Part shown: positions 33,994-46,680 of the stretch, one piece after another
Layout: the number at the start of each line of letters is the position of its first letter
Position numbering within the stretch: position 1 is the first letter of the stretch
Source of the DNA: Dendrobium chrysotoxum
Taxonomy: Eukaryota; Streptophyta; Magnoliopsida; Asparagales; Orchidaceae
NCBI GenBank assembly: GCA_019925795.1
Contig: CM034315.1
Location: 310,001-374,000, forward strand
Direction of reading: 5' to 3'
DNA length: 64,000 nucleotides
The notes under the pieces: generated by a model
Databases searched by the model: none
Told to the model about the DNA's origin: nothing
What the model saw: only the letters and a program-made list of their open reading frames with translations
Program-made: the position numbers and the translations under genes

Positions 33994-35330
33994 TTGAATG
34001 AACTTTCGGACCCCACTTCATTTCATCTATTCCATATAAAAGAGTATACTCCATACCTAGATGATTACCACATACCTGTTATGGTATCTCCACTTCTTTC
34101 TGAATTTATTGACTTATGTCCTAATGGCTTACCTGATGGTTTACCTCCTATGAGAGATATTCAACATGTCATTGATCTCATACTTGGTTCTCAATTACCA
34201 AATTTACCTCATTATCGAATGAACCATATTAAACATGCTAAACTTAAGAGGCAAGTGGATGAGTTATTTAAAAAGGAAGAAGTTTTATGACAAAGCCTTA
34301 ACTCTTGTGCAGTGCCTACTTTATTTACCCCTAAGAAAGATGGAATTTGGAAAATGTGCATCAATAATAGAGTTGTAAATAAGATCGCCATCAAATATAG
34401 ATTTATGATCCCAATACTTGATGATATACATGATCTTATTATTGGATCATATATTCTCTCCAGGATTGATCTCATGAGTGAATACCATCAAATACATATT
34501 AGATTAGGAGAAAATAACATTTAAAACCCTTGACGACCTTTATAAGTAGATAATCATGCCATTTGGCTTATTCAATGCCCTCAATACATTCATGATATTT
34601 ATGAACACTATTTTAAAACCTTTTATTGGACATTTCCTCATTATCTATTTTGATGATATTCTTATATACAATCATGATGAGGAATAACATTTAAAACACC
34701 TAAGGTTAGTATTAGACAAATTAGAGAATCTCAATTGTATGACAATATGAAGAAATGTTTCTTTTGGCAGCCAAAGGTGATTTTCCTATGTTTATTATAT
34801 TTGTTGATGGATTGAAGGTAGATCCATCAAAGATCAAATCTATTTTAGATTGGCCCATACCCAAAATTTTGATGAATGTCCTTAGTTTCCATAGTTTATC
34901 CATATTTTATTGAAGGTTCATAAAAATTTTTAGTTCAGTTGGAGCTCCAATTATAGATATTTTGAAAAAAATGATAATTATTTTTAGACCTTAAAAGTAG
35001 AGAATGTCATGGAATATATTAAAATTCTCATGACCACTGCACTTATTTTAAGACTCATTGATTTCAATAAAATATTTAAGGTGAACTGTGATGCTTCAAG
35101 GGTAGGAATAGGCAGAGTATTAAGTCAGGAGAACCAATAATAATGTTCATTAATAAAAAGTTGAATGATGCTAAATAACACCATTCTACTTATAATTGAG
35201 AGTTCAGTGCCATTATCAAACTCTCAAACAATTCAAACATTATTTATTGCATAAGGAGTTCATTCTAACATGAATTATCTAGCTCTAAAGAAAATTGAAT
35301 CATTGTTATGCAAATAAGTAAAATATATGA
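33994..35330 (+). pseudogene. Chromovirus reverse transcriptase and RNase H
   Basis: The frame 33,994-34,290 carries GLPDGLPPMRDIQHVIDL and LPNLPHYRMN, the classic chromovirus pre-RT motif. Then 34,312-34,524 has TLFTPKKDGIWKMCINNR, VNKIAIKYRFMIPILDDI and RIDLMSEYHQIHIR. The catalytic YFDDILIY lies near 34,648. Downstream are SFHGLS.FYRRFIK, a VNCDAS RNase H start near 35,078, and STYN.EF. It stops near 35,330 before integrase. Frameshifts follow nearly every block. The motifs fit CRM/Reina-type chromoviruses better than Tekay. Confidence 0.85.
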
Positions 35331-35399
35331 CACCTCCAAATTTACTGTTCAATTTTACCTATTCTGATCTGAATTAAAAGAGGTAACTATTTAAAATTT

Positions 35400-37111
35400 T
35401 GTGATTTGAACTCATTTGCATGCGTGTGAAAGTATTTTGGTGTATGAAAAAGGTCTGCATGTGTTCTGGAATGAGTTTTAAGGGTTTGTAATGCATATTG
35501 GTGAATTCTAAAATTTTTCCCCTTAGAGCACTGCAATCTTGGACGTTCGAGCATTGCATCATTGTAGTGGTGCCTAGGTTTTAAATAGTGACACTGCAGC
35601 ACTATAATCTCTGGAATTTGGAATTTGAACTAGTGTCACAACACTAGATGGTGATGCTACAATGCTAGGCCACTTTCTGCACTTAAAAATAATATTAAAT
35701 CTATTGCCATTCATTTTGCATGGCATTGGTAGCCAAATAAGAGAGAGGAGAGAGATTTTGAGAGGAAAAAATATTTTTTGAGCCACTTTGGGTCTTTTTT
35801 TGCCGTTGGCCCAATTGTGAAAGTTGTACGAATCGAGATAGATCACATTATGCCTATCTTAATTTTTAAAAATATGAAGTTTTTTCCAAATTTGTTGATT
35901 AAATTTATATTTTTGCTACAAAAAATGAGGATAATTTTGCACTGGAAAAACCTTCACTGTGTAACTTTTTATATATTATAAAAGTTGAGATTCTGAATAT
36001 TTTAAAAATTTTCTAAAAATTTTACATCAAGGATTTTAAAAATTAGGCAATTTTTATTGAATAGAAAATAAACCAGACTCTAAAAAAAATGTTGTAATAC
36101 GATTAAAGTCTTGAAATGATATTTTACATAATTTATGACAATTTAGTTATATTTTAAAACTATGTATTTTTACTTAGTAAGATTTTTTGTTATCTACCAT
36201 TATATAAAACTGTGCAACTATGAACTGAACCGTATTATGCTTAACTTATTAAGATGTGATGAAATATGTGCTTTTTTGATTGAATTATGTAATATTGAAT
36301 AGTTTTGATATAAAAAATATCTGCTAGGAGATATTAGGAGACAAAATCTTTTAAGATTCTATTTGTGGTCGAGAATTTGAATCTAAAAATTTGTCTGTTG
36401 GGGTCATAAGTGGCCAAAATCTGAGATTCTACCTGAAAAAGGGGAAAAATTCTATTAGGAGTCATAAGGGGCTAGCATCCTATGAGATTTGTCTAGGACT
36501 AGAGAAATCTATGATATGAATTGTTCTGTAATGAGAATTTCAATTTAATTAATTGCTTAGTATTATTATTTGAATCTTTAAAATTTTGTTATACTCTTAT
36601 TACGTTGCTCAGAATAGTAATTTATTATATTGCATTTAATAGAATTTAAATATTCTTAAAATATTTTATAAAAGAAATAATTCAAAATTTAAGATAGGTG
36701 TTTGTGGCCTTCTGAGCTCTTATAGCTCACTGTGATTTTGAATTCTATTTTCAGGATCTGTCAAAGGGAAGGAGTTAGTTGATTAGTAATTTAGGATCTT
36801 ATATGCGTCTATATAGGCATTTCTGACTTAATTTTTATACACTCATGACTAGCTTTGATTATATTTTGCTTTGCTCTTTATTCTCTAACCATTTAATATA
36901 ATATAGATCATGTATATATATTGATGAAATGAAATATATTTTATGGATTAGTTTATTTTAGTACTCTAAATATTTTAGTAGCTCTATAGTATATTGTTTG
37001 TTTAAAATGTATATTAGAAGAGAATCTGAAATATTTCTAAAATTAGATCTTGGGATTTGTCTATTACAGCTCAACACAATAAAAAATATCCTGTTGGATT
37101 GGGTTGTGACA
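35400..37111 (+). mobile_element. 5' LTR of the plus-strand Tekay-like element
   Basis: Ends ...GGATTGGGTTGTGACA at 37,111, the same terminal word as the minus Tekay-like element (GGATTGTGACA), and is followed by a primer-binding site. The left border is unclear; TGTAATGCATATTGG at 35,489 is a candidate start. Part of the start (35,520-35,680) is less AT-rich. Confidence 0.6.
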
Positions 37112-37120
37112 AACTTTTAG

Positions 37121-37138
37121 TGGTATCAAAGTAATAAT
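37121..37138 (+). other. Primer-binding site (decayed tRNA-Met type)
   Basis: TGGTATCAAAGTAATAAT keeps the TGGTATCA core of the initiator-tRNA-Met site nine bases after the LTR end. Two changes within the GAGC part show decay. Confidence 0.75.
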
Positions 37139-37379
37139 TTTGGAAATATATCATAAAATAAAACTAATGAAATTAATCTATAAGTTAAGTGGGATAGTTT
37201 TGAGTCTATCTGAGTGTTCATTTATATTTATTTTTATGTGAATATATATTCAGTTGCATACTCTATATGATTATAAATCTTCTAGACCCACATATAATAG
37301 ATAGACAAAGTGCTAGCTAGGCATCTCCTATATATAGTACAATTTTGATAGTGAGTTCTGATGTAGTTTCTCAATTTAC

Positions 37380-38300
37380 TAGTTTGATAGTCCAGATGAT
37401 GGGTGAAGCACAGAGTAGAGTTCCTGTTCTTCAATCTAATGATATAGATAGATATTTGTAAATATTTTTTAGATTGAAGCCTCTGAGGTTTAAGGGCACT
37501 GTGGAACCCAAAATAGTAGAGGATTGGTTAAAGAGACTAAATAAGACATTTGACAATATACAATGTCCTCCTAAGAGGAAAGTATTATTAACAGTCATTA
37601 TGTTAGATGATGAGGAAGAGCATTGGTAGATGGGACAGCAGGAGGAAAATTTTTTAAGGGAGATTAAATTCTCTGATTAGTTGGGATGAGTTCTCAAATG
37701 TATTTCAAGCCTTGATTATACCACCTTCTTCATATTAATAGATGTATGAGACTTTTCTGAGAATGGTTCAGGGGAGCAGGACTATCATGTAGTATGAGAA
37801 AATATACTACTTGGTTAGATATACTCTATAGTCGATTAACACTCCCATGAAAAATGCTACAGATTTCTAAGAGGTCTTCAAGATAGTCTGAGATAGCCAC
37901 TAGTACCATTTCATATTTTTAATTTTTTTTAAGCTTGTGGAGAGAGCATGATTGATTGAAAATGATCTGATAGCTACTCAATAGAAGTGGATTGTTGGTA
38001 GGAAGAGGTTCAACGTTAAGACATTTGGTAATGGATTTTCTAGGAAGAAGAGCAAATTTATACTTAGAGAGTCCAAGAAAGGTGGACAATCTGTGTTTAT
38101 GGTATCTTTGAGTAGGGGCAATATTTCTAATTTTGGGAGTTTTTTTAGTGGGGCACATGTATGCTAGAGTTATGGCAGATGATATTATGGTCAATATTAC
38201 ATGATAACTGGATAGTACTTTAAGTGCTAATAAGTATGTCACTGGGTAGCCGAGTGTCAACAGGCATGATTAGATAGATGATCTAAGTCTTGATCTGAGA
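37380..38300 (+). pseudogene. Tekay-like gag
   Basis: Around 37,470-37,650 the frame reads LKPLRFKGTVEPKIVEDWLKRLNKTF, then CPPKRKVLLTVIMLDDEEEHW, the conserved gag core with the (F)xGTxxPxxAExWL..ME..F pattern. The motif WW before the next helix is disrupted by a stop. Later parts, including the zinc-knuckle region, are not clearly readable. Confidence 0.8.
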
Positions 38301-38469
38301 GTTATGTTATATCAATAGGGAAATCGAGGGTAGTTCCACTCCGTATGTTTTCTGAGTGGCCATCAAGTAGAGGTAGTTGATTTGGTTTTGAGGTAAGGAG
38401 GTCATCTGATAGTGTTCAGAGAGAGTCTAGTAATTTTGTTACACTAGCTCTAATTTAGGCATGTGTGTA

Positions 38470-39108
38470 TAGTTTGACCCAATAGGAGGCTCGAGATGCT
38501 CTAGATGCACTTATAGTTATGATTTATATTTCTAGTTAGTCATATCATATTTTATTTAATTTTGGAGCTAATCATTCATTTATTTTAAAGCATTTTTTTA
38601 ATTTACTACACTTGTTTTCAATTTAACTGCCTTTTTCTCTGTTTATTACCTTATTGACTAAAGATGGTATGATAACTAGTATACTCTATTTTTATAATAT
38701 TAAGATTTCATATAAGAAGTGGAGCTCTGGTTTAATTTTATTGCTTATTTTTTGAATTTAATGTCATTTTAGATATGGACTTGTTGAGTCGGTATAAGAC
38801 TCAGATTGATTGCTTGAAGAAGTGAGTTACTTTATTTTTTGGCAGTGAGAGTAGTGTATTTCAGGGAGTTAGAGGTGTTTTGTCTTGTTTAATTTTTGAC
38901 GTGAAAGTAGATAAGTTATGGAAGAAGGGTTTCATGATAATTTTTTGCATCAGTCAAAAATAGCATGGTGGATTGTGGTTCTATTATTGATATTTTAGTA
39001 GTGCAAGAATTCCTAAATGTGTTTCCTAAGGAGTTAGTAAGTTTGTCTCTGGACAAAGATTGAGTTATATATTGATGCGTTTCTAGGTATGACCCCGATT
39101 TATAACCT
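38470..39108 (+). pseudogene. Tekay-like protease and linker, 5' half of the split pol
   Basis: ILFNFGANHSF near 38,550-38,585 corresponds to the retropepsin motif normally LFDSGATHSF, so the catalytic Asp-Ser pair has become Asn-Phe. The VILDMDLLSRYKTQIDC motif follows near 38,770, then VVQEFLNVFPKELVSLSLDKD (38,998-39,060). The frame breaks at TPIYN (39,090-39,106), and the next residues PLYRM are found at 52,768, on the far side of the 13.65-kb insertion. Confidence 0.85.
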
Positions 39109-41720
39109 TGCTTATGAATAATAATTTAGGTTCCAAGATATACATAGTAATTTGCATGTAGGCGATAGCAAATTACAAGATAGTGGAAGTCACAACATCC
39201 TTGCAGCCAACCATCATTTAGTATCAAGTAAATACATTGATCTTCAATAAACAAAGGTGGATGATGAATGTAGCAAAATGCCACCATAACTATGAACAAG
39301 TCATTCGTAACTCGCCTGCCAACTCACTCGTTAAAGAGGGGAGGAAACTTATAACGGGTGCACCATTTTGCCTACTAGTAGTAGATCTGCCAAGTTGATG
39401 ATAATAGTTGAAAAAGTTATAACAAATATGATCCGCCAATGAACAAAACTAGGAGTTTGTAAGGAAGGCGATGTAGAAAGATTTCTTATGTATACAACCA
39501 TCCATTTGCAAGCTAAAGTGGAAGTATTTGTAAATAATGACAAATGCAGTGCGGCAGACAACAAATGCAAATATTCACAAGCTGCTACAGAGGTCTTCAA
39601 ACACCATAATGCACTTTTAGCCGACATCATCTAGTCAGCAAATGAAAACTGCAGTCCCCTGCGAGTATTAAAAGTCAGTGTATAATGAACATAGCAGTGT
39701 TCTATAATCAACATCTGGATAAAGACAATGATAGTGCTTATAAAAATCATACAGGGAGATGTAGGGACCCCACTACAACCCTTTGTAAGCATTGGCTTGT
39801 CTAGAAGGTATAAATGATAGTTTACCACAAGAATTGGAAGAGATACAAGCTCCTACAAGCTGCTGTAAGAGGCCCATTACACATGCTAGCAATTATCCAC
39901 AAGTAAAATGCCGAAAGACTACAACAAGTGCAAGTTTCTATGGGTCGTTGTAGGAAATTCGTCATATATATAACACATTATCTGCAAGTTGAGAAGGAAG
40001 AATTGCAACAAGTATAAACACCTATGGGCTACTGCATAAGACTTTTTGTACACCCAATCTGTTGTCCACAAGCAAACTACAAAGTGGATACATCAAATAT
40101 GAGTTCCTATGAGCCACTGTAGAAGACCCATTGTACACCCAATCTATTATCCACAACCAAAATACAAAGTGGATAAATCAAATATGAGTTCCTACTAGCC
40201 ATCATAGAAGACCCGTCGAATGTCTAAAATGCCCCCGCATATGCACTATAATATGTATGCACGTAGGAATACAAAAGGGGCAAATATAGTCACAAAACCC
40301 GTATGGGCCCCGACGAGCGTGTTATAGGTACACACGTGACGTCTAGGGATGCTGTGCGAGTCAATAAATAAACCCAAGTTTGAGCCCAATCCTTATATAT
40401 GAATAGATAGGAGTTGACATGGTTCGAATTATCAAATAGATATATGGTTAAGGTGTCGACCGAAATATCTATTTTATACATTCATATTAGGCCTTCAAGG
40501 CCTATGAACAAAGAAATTCATTAAATAAAATCATATAGCCAAAGAACCTGATCATTTGTCGGCAAGTCGATAAAGTCGACAAGGTTCAGTCAATGAAATA
40601 TAAATGACCCCAACACCCCGATGATGGCCGTATTAAACATATATCTCAATCGGAGGGGTTAATTTCAAAAACTTTATACCTTCAAATACATTCAAAATAC
40701 CACCCAAATGCCTCTCAAAATCTCCAAAAGTCCAAAATCCAAAAATCCCAAAATCATCCAAATCCAAAAATATTTAAAATTAAAATAATCCATCAAATCA
40801 CTTAAAGTAAAATCCCTCCACCCTCCGCAATAATTTTCTGGGTTAATAAATTGAAATTTACTTCAGCTCACATAGAGCTAATGCCTAGTCAAAAATATCG
40901 TTAGGATCCATTCTCAAATAATCTCTTGCTAGTAAGGATATGGTACATGTCCTCTAATAGACAGTTTTGCTGCCAAATGGCACTCTAGGTAAACGGTTAT
41001 GACCCGAGGCCCTCTGAAATGAGTGGTTCTACTGCCAAATGGCACCACGAGATAATAGTTATGGCCAAAGCCAATACGTTCCTTAGTAGCATCAAATCCT
41101 TGAGATATGAATCAATAGGATATAGTCGATAGGGCACAAAGCCCTCTGTTAGCTAAGCTGGATTCAAATTTGTCCCCTTAGATAAACATTCACCCCAGAT
41201 TTATAAGGTCCCCTTGGACGAAGTAACCCATGGCTACTGATAAGGATCCTTCTGTCAGGTTGGCTCGACTACCTCCTTTGACTAAGTATACCAGGGACCA
41301 CGATGGCCCAGGATAACAAAATTATGGGATCTTGATCAGCTCCATCATCCATTCCCCCACCATCCGCTTTAAGTATAAAATGGTGAAATCTCTAATTTTA
41401 AATATCAAATCTCCAAATTATGAATGCTCATGCTGCTACTATATGCCAGATAACACATATCTCTATGTATCTGATTGATGACTAGCCTTAATCGAAAGTT
41501 CTCTCTCACTATCAGGAGGGGTAATTAATTATAGGGGCTTGCGCCTATAGGAAACCAAAACTCAGATCATAAAGTCCTTGCAAAAATGAGGGCAAAATCT
41601 TTAGGCAGTGTATTATCTACAAACTTATCTGCCTTCCAAAATTTTCCTGGAACTTAACCTATTAAAACCCCCCTGACGAAAGCAGCGGGGGAGGTCGGGG
41701 CCAAATTTTTGGAGCCCACA
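39109..41720 (+). mobile_element. 5' LTR of the Tat-lineage element
   Basis: Begins TGCTTATGAATAAT and ends TTTTTGGAGCCCACA, the same last 15 bases as the 3' LTR. Shared blocks include GGGCCCCGA(C/T)GAGCGTGTTAT (40,302; 51,887) and TCCCCTTGGAC with AACCCATGG (41,210; 52,230). At 2.6 kb it is about 1.6 kb shorter than the 3' LTR if that starts at 48,572, so one copy has a large indel. The segment 40,890-41,060 has two copies of a TGCCAAATGGCAC block. Confidence 0.75.
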
Positions 41721-41726
41721 GATTTC

Positions 41727-41743
41727 TAGTGACTCTGCTGGGG
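41727..41743 (+). other. Primer-binding site of the Tat-lineage element
   Basis: TAGTGACTCTGCTGGGG begins six bases after the 5' LTR. It differs from the tRNA-Met site used by the Tekay-like and chromovirus elements here. A related word, TGGCGACTCC, follows the LTR at 54,455-56,080. The primer tRNA was not identified. Confidence 0.65.
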
Positions 41744-42049
41744 TTTGGATTCTCTTTCCATCTTTGGCTAGTCGTCTCAGTACCATCGTAGCAACTAAAT
41801 CTACATGGCTTAAAAATTCAAAATTTTTAAAATGATAATTTAACGAATTAAAATTATAAATTTTCAAAAATGATTATTCGACCAATTCACTGAGATAATA
41901 CATTTAACAGGATTTTAAATTTATATTATTTTAATTACTTGCTAATGTTATTTACTTTTATCTTCTGTTCTGTACAAGTCTCTGCATTTTGAAAGTGTAG
42001 GGTGATGCATCAGATTCTGATTACTAACTCTTACCTTTCATTCATGTAG

Positions 42050-42578
42050 ATGGATCTACAAAATACTCCAATGACCATCCAATTGGGACAAGGTGCCAGG
42101 ATCCAGCTGGCAAATATTATTATTGAGACTGGGAATGCTGGAGCTACCATCCAGTTTGGTAGTATCGACTTCCCAGTAGTCATTGCAAGGACTATCGCCA
42201 TTCCTGTGAATGGCATAAATACTGAAAGACTTTTAAGGAGACTCCATCCTGTCAGAGCTCCTACCTGTCATGCGTATCTTCCAGCACAGCGATTCAGTAT
42301 CGAAGCTACCACAGGCCAGATGCATCTGCCAGCATCCCGAGCTAATGAGTTTGTTGAGAATTCTCTTAGGAAGATCTCTGTATTTGAACAACTTTCTCAG
42401 CCTGAGGCACCAGCCACCAAGAGGATAGTGATGGAAGAATCTTTGTGGTGACTACAAACACCATCGCATTACCTAAGGAGATTGCTGCACTTGCTAGGAA
42501 TGATGTTGAGGCCTCCTCATCTGGAGGAAGGCTTACCAGGCAAAGAAGAAAGATGAACACTGAACTTCGAGCTCAATA
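42050..42578 (+). pseudogene. Leader ORF (ORF1-like) upstream of gag
   Basis: An open frame of 133 codons (MDLQNTPMTIQLGQG...) starts about 300 bp after the primer-binding site. A frameshift near 42,443 adds about 43 more residues, ending in a basic, Ser- and Arg-rich tail (SSSGGRLTRQRRKM). It is too early and too different to be gag. Ogre elements are known to carry an additional ORF before gag, so it is placed there by position, without recognised similarity. Another leader ORF sits in the same relative position at 56,596. Confidence 0.6.
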
Positions 42579-43240
42579 ATAGTAACTCCCAATCCATCCA
42601 TCCAACTTATCAGCCTAAGAGCCAGAAGCTATAATTCCCACCCGAAATGGGTTTGCAAACCTGAAGTGGGTAAATAGAAATAGCTCTGCTGGGGAGCTAA
42701 AGCAATCCTTTTGGAAGTAACAATGTGAAGCCTCGATTCCCTTGAAGAAGAAGGAGCCCGAGACTCTTTCAGCTCGAGTATACTGAGTCTTGAAAATAGT
42801 GAAGGAGATAGGGCTAAAGAAAAAAGAATTATTAGTGACCCTTAATAACTAAAGCTAGAAGAACTCCACCAAGAGAAGGCTTGTCTATCGCAGCAGAGAG
42901 AAATGAAAGAAGATATGTTCCACACGGTGAGCATGAGGATGTAACACTTGAATCACGAGTTTAAGGATCTTTTGCTGAAAGGTCCTGGCATAAAGGAAAG
43001 GAAATCTAGATGCTGAAGCCTCACAGAGAAGGAAGAAAAAGAGAAATAGGCTTGGGTGTGGCATCTGGTGTAGCTTCCTGGAGATCTGCCTACGTCAGAA
43101 ATGGGTTCCAAACAAAACCCATGATAACGCCCATCCTGATGGTCGACACCTTGGAGAATCCTCCGGGGGATCCTGTCACTCATCGACCCCTCTAAAGAAA
43201 GAATCCAACTTCAACCGCAGCCCGCAGATCAAAGAAATCT
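42579..43240 (+). other. Presumed gag/protease remains of the Tat element
   Basis: By position this should encode gag and protease, but no domain motif could be read with confidence. It is less AT-rich than the flanks. In Tat elements gag and protease need about 2.5 kb, so most must be deleted here. Confidence 0.4.
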
Positions 43241-43760
43241 TCTTGCTAAATCACGAGTCAGAGATCCAGTGGCATTGCTGCTCGGAGATTCGAGTATTAG
43301 AGGAAGAAAAGGAGGAATATATGCTTGAAGATGAAATGCATACATCATTCAGAATGCCTATCGGTATTTTCTGCTACACGGTCATGTCCTTTGACTTAAA
43401 GAATGCTGGTGCCACCTACCAGTGGGTAATGACATGAATTTTTGACGAGTTAATACATCAAAAGGTCGAGTGTTATGTAGATGACCTCGTCATCAGGAGA
43501 AAGGACCGAAAAGATTATTTAAATGATCTAATGATCGTATTTGAGAGGAGCAGAAAGTTCTATCTAAAGATGAATCCTCTCAAATGTGCTTTTGGGATCT
43601 CCTCTGGCAAATTCTTGGGGTACATTATTCATCACCAAGGTATTGAAATTCACCCCAATAAAATCAAAGCAATCATAGAGATGTCGCCACCAAAGAATCT
43701 TTGTCAACTTCACTCCTAGCAAGGACAGCTAGCTTTCATTCGGCGATTCATATCGAATCT
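43240..43760 (+). pseudogene. Tat-lineage reverse transcriptase (partial)
   Basis: Reads DEMHTSFRMPIGIFCYTVMS, then FDLKNAGATYQ, the Tat-type form of RT blocks 4-5. A one-base break is followed by CYVDDLVIRRK with the intact YVDD catalytic motif (about 43,470), then RKFYLKMNPLKCAFGI, GKFLGYIIHHQGIEIHPNKI. The N-terminal half of RT is missing, since the sequence upstream of 43,240 has no palm or finger motifs. Confidence 0.85.
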
Positions 43761-44260
43761 GTCGGGTAGGTGTAACAATTCTCCAAATTGATAAAAAAGA
43801 TGTTCGCTTCAAGTGGGACGAAGAATATCAGGAAGGGTTCGACAGAATAAAGAGATATCTGTTAAATCTGCCCATTCTCGCTACGCTAATTTCGGGAAAA
43901 AGCCTCTTATACTACCCACGACAGCACTAGAAGAGTCCCTTAAAGTATTATTAGCTCAATATAATGAAGAAGGCAAAGAGAATGCACTCTACTACATCAA
44001 TCAAAGGATGATTGGAGCAGAAGTATGATATTCTCCAATTGAAAGCATTGTCTGGTTTTAATTTTTATGGTTTAGAAACTCTGCCACTATACGCTTTCTC
44101 ATAAAATAATATTGATATCAAAGATCAATCTGTTGAAGTTCTTGATAATAAGACCAATGTTGACAGGTCGTTTAGCTAGATGGGCAGTACTACTCCTTTA
44201 ATTTGACATCACATATGTCCTATAGAAGGCCGTGAAAGGGCAGGTGTTAGCAAATTTTCT
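43760..44260 (+). pseudogene. Tat-lineage RNase H (first copy)
   Basis: After the RT-connection motif IRRFISNL (43,740) come KPLILPTTALEESLKVLLAQ, then ENALYYINQRMIGAE, matching the RNase H start (LYLAVSEHAVSAVL... IYYVSK.L..AE). Catalytic residues are partly lost; LARWAVLL-like sequence follows near 44,175 in another frame. Confidence 0.7.
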
Positions 44261-44389
44261 TGCCGCACATCCAATTCTAGTCTCCACTCAACGATGATTT
44301 GCCTGATGAGTAGATTATGCAGGTCAAGGAGGAGGAGAAGTTACAGTTTTGGGAGATATATTAAGACAAGGCATCATCGATCAAACTTG

Positions 44390-44770
44390 CTCAACCTCCA
44401 AATCTTGTAAGAGCCAGAGCTGGTATTGGTCACTTTTTTATATCGCTTGAGAGAGGCTTAATGAGATTTTTGTTCAGTTTAATTGGGCCTTTAACCAATA
44501 ATAAAGCCAAGTACGAAGCTCTATTGGAAATTACAATCCATGTCAGAATTCAAAATCATCAAATCTTTGGTGACTCACAGCTTGTGATAAATCAAGTCTT
44601 AGGCATTTACAAGATTTACAAACTTGAATTGGCTCACTATAGCCAGTGAGCTTTTGAGCTTCTAAAATAAGTGCCAAATATTAGGATAGCTTGAGTTCCT
44701 CGAGGTCAGAACAACAAAGAAGATTGTTTGGCTAAATTAGCCAAGGATGTGGAGAATATGGATGAAGAAG
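44390..44770 (+). pseudogene. Second, archaeal-type RNase H
   Basis: The open frame 44,461-44,649 reads SLIGPLTNNKAKYEALLE, then FGDSQLVINQVLG, the signature of the extra RNase H (aRNH) that Tat-lineage elements acquired in addition to their own. Both catalytic motifs (NNKAKYEAL and GDSQL) look intact. The VPRGQNNKEDCLAKLAK-like end follows at 44,693-44,740 after one stop. Confidence 0.85.
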
Positions 44771-45059
44771 AGCCTATACCAGTTATGATTCACAGTCGTC
44801 AAGTCTTATTGCATAAAATTTTGCAATGCCCATAGGAAGAGGGAATACCATATTCAAGCCAGCATGATATAACCCCGGTTGATCCTCAAGCTCCCCAACA
44901 GATCACTTAAAAATCAACCAGAAGAACGCTATGTATTCAAGAGACATAAAACCAGTAGATGCTCGAAATCGTGGTTACATTGCTTAGATGTTGAAGTAGA
45001 AGATGATTGGAGGCAACCATTCATCGACTACTTCAAAATAAACTCCCGATGAAAAAATC

Positions 45060-45930
45060 TATACCTGCACAAATTCAAAAGAGAGCATTGCGACACGCAT
45101 TTGTGAATGACATACTGTACCGATGAGCTTTTGATCAAATGTGGCTACGATGCCTAGGTACCAAGGAAGCTGACAGAGTGGTAGTAGAAGTTCATGAAGG
45201 ACTTTATGGCGCATAATAGTCAGGCCCCAAGATGGCTATTAAAATTAAGAGAATGGGTTCTTATTGGCTGACAATGGTGATGGATTGTATTGACCATACT
45301 AAGAGGTGTCACGAGTGTCAGATCTACGGTGATGTTATACATCAACTGTCAAATCCACTGCACCCAACAGTAGTATCATGGCCATTTGAATATTGGGGCA
45401 CAGATATAATCAGACCGATAGATCCGCCGTCATCAGCAGATCATCACTTCATCTTGGCAGCAACTGATTACTTTTTAAGTGGACAGAAGCGGATCCATTC
45501 AAAGAAGTCACGTCCGAGCATGTGATTAACTTCTTTACCCATAATGTTTTCTATAAATTCGATGTGCCACGCCGCATAATCTCAGACAACGGTACGACTT
45601 TCAAAAGTATAAAAATTTACAAGTTTGTTGATTGGCATAAGATCGATTGGCGATATTCGTCAATATACAACCCAAGAGCAAATGGCTTGGTGGAGGCTTT
45701 CAATAAGACGTTGGTAAAGTTATTGAAAATGATCCTCACCAAGAATAAAATAGAATGTCATATGAAGATGATAGAAGCATTATGGGTGTATAATACAACT
45801 TACAAAACATCTACCAAAGTCACTCCTTACTCACTAGTGTTCGGAGTTAAAGAAGTATTGCCACTAGAAATTGAACTACCATCTCTTTGGGTTGCTATTG
45901 AGCACGATCTAACTCAAGAGTAAAATGCTC
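45060..45930 (+). pseudogene. Tat-lineage integrase
   Basis: The zinc-binding region reads VHEGLYGA..SGPKMA (two stops) with CHECQIYGD. The core has WGTDIIRPI (first Asp), IISDNGTTF (second Asp, near 45,585) and NGLVEAFNK (Glu, near 45,690), so the DDE triad is present. LWVYNTTYKTST and TPYSLVFG complete the conserved core. One frameshift separates the frames 45,232-45,525 and 45,522-45,923. The C-terminal domain continues, broken, to about 46,250. Confidence 0.9.
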
Positions 45931-46369
45931 ACCTGAGAATGGAAGAACTCAATGCACTCGATGAAGTCAGATTACAAGCTCAACAAAATCTGAAAATCTA
46001 CCGAGGAAGAATGGCGAAATCATTTGATCAGATGGTACATCCTCGGGCATTTCAAGATAAGGAATTGGCTGAGAAGGCCAATCATCCCACACTGAAAAAT
46101 TTGTAGTAAATTTGTATCTAATTGGGAAGGTCCCTTCATCCTCGAGAAGGTGTACCAATGAGGAGCTTAACAGTTGATCGATCTGGACGATCAGGGGCCT
46201 ATGCCGCTGATCAACGGCCGACATTTAAAGAAGTATCATGCATGAAAATTTCATATCCAATATAATATACACTAATTAAAGTGTTATGTGTATATTTATC
46301 AGTGCATGCCTATATTTATATTTTAAAATTCTCTTGTGTTACATGAACACATTTCAAAAATCCCCCATA

Positions 46370-46680
46370 AGATTGGGGCATTTTAAATATTTATTCGGGT
46401 CGACATCGTGTCGCGTGTTGAAATCCTTGAATAAATATTTAAAATTATAAATACAAAGTCTATCAAAAATCTCCTTTTAAGATAGGGGTATTGTAAATAT
46501 TTATTTGGGTCGACATCATGCTATGCACCAAGATTTCTAAATAAATATTTAAAATCTCAAAATCCCAAATTTATTCTATTCTGAAATCTCCCTGCGAGAT
46601 AGGGGCATTTTAAATATTTATTCGGGTTGACATCGCACTGCATGCCAATATCCCCGAATAAATATTTAAAATCATCAACA
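46370..46680 (+). repeat. Three tandem long hairpins after integrase
   Basis: Units of about 110-116 bp at 46,381, 46,491 and 46,608. Each has a left arm TTTTAAATATTTATTCGGG, a core with GACATCG, and a right arm GAATAAATATTTAAAA, so 15-17 bases pair in each. A short GATAGGGGCA-type word precedes each unit. A fourth copy is at 47,931-47,995. They lie in the non-coding stretch between integrase and the polypurine tract. Possible roles are RNA structure or packaging; none is shown. Confidence 0.85.

Noticed and set aside
35374..35846. Three overlapping minus-strand frames of 62-90 codons
   Set aside because: They lie in the LTR of the plus-strand element and lack any recognisable domain.
45967..46224. 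85-codon minus-strand frame
   Set aside because: Antisense shadow of the integrase C-terminal region on the plus strand.
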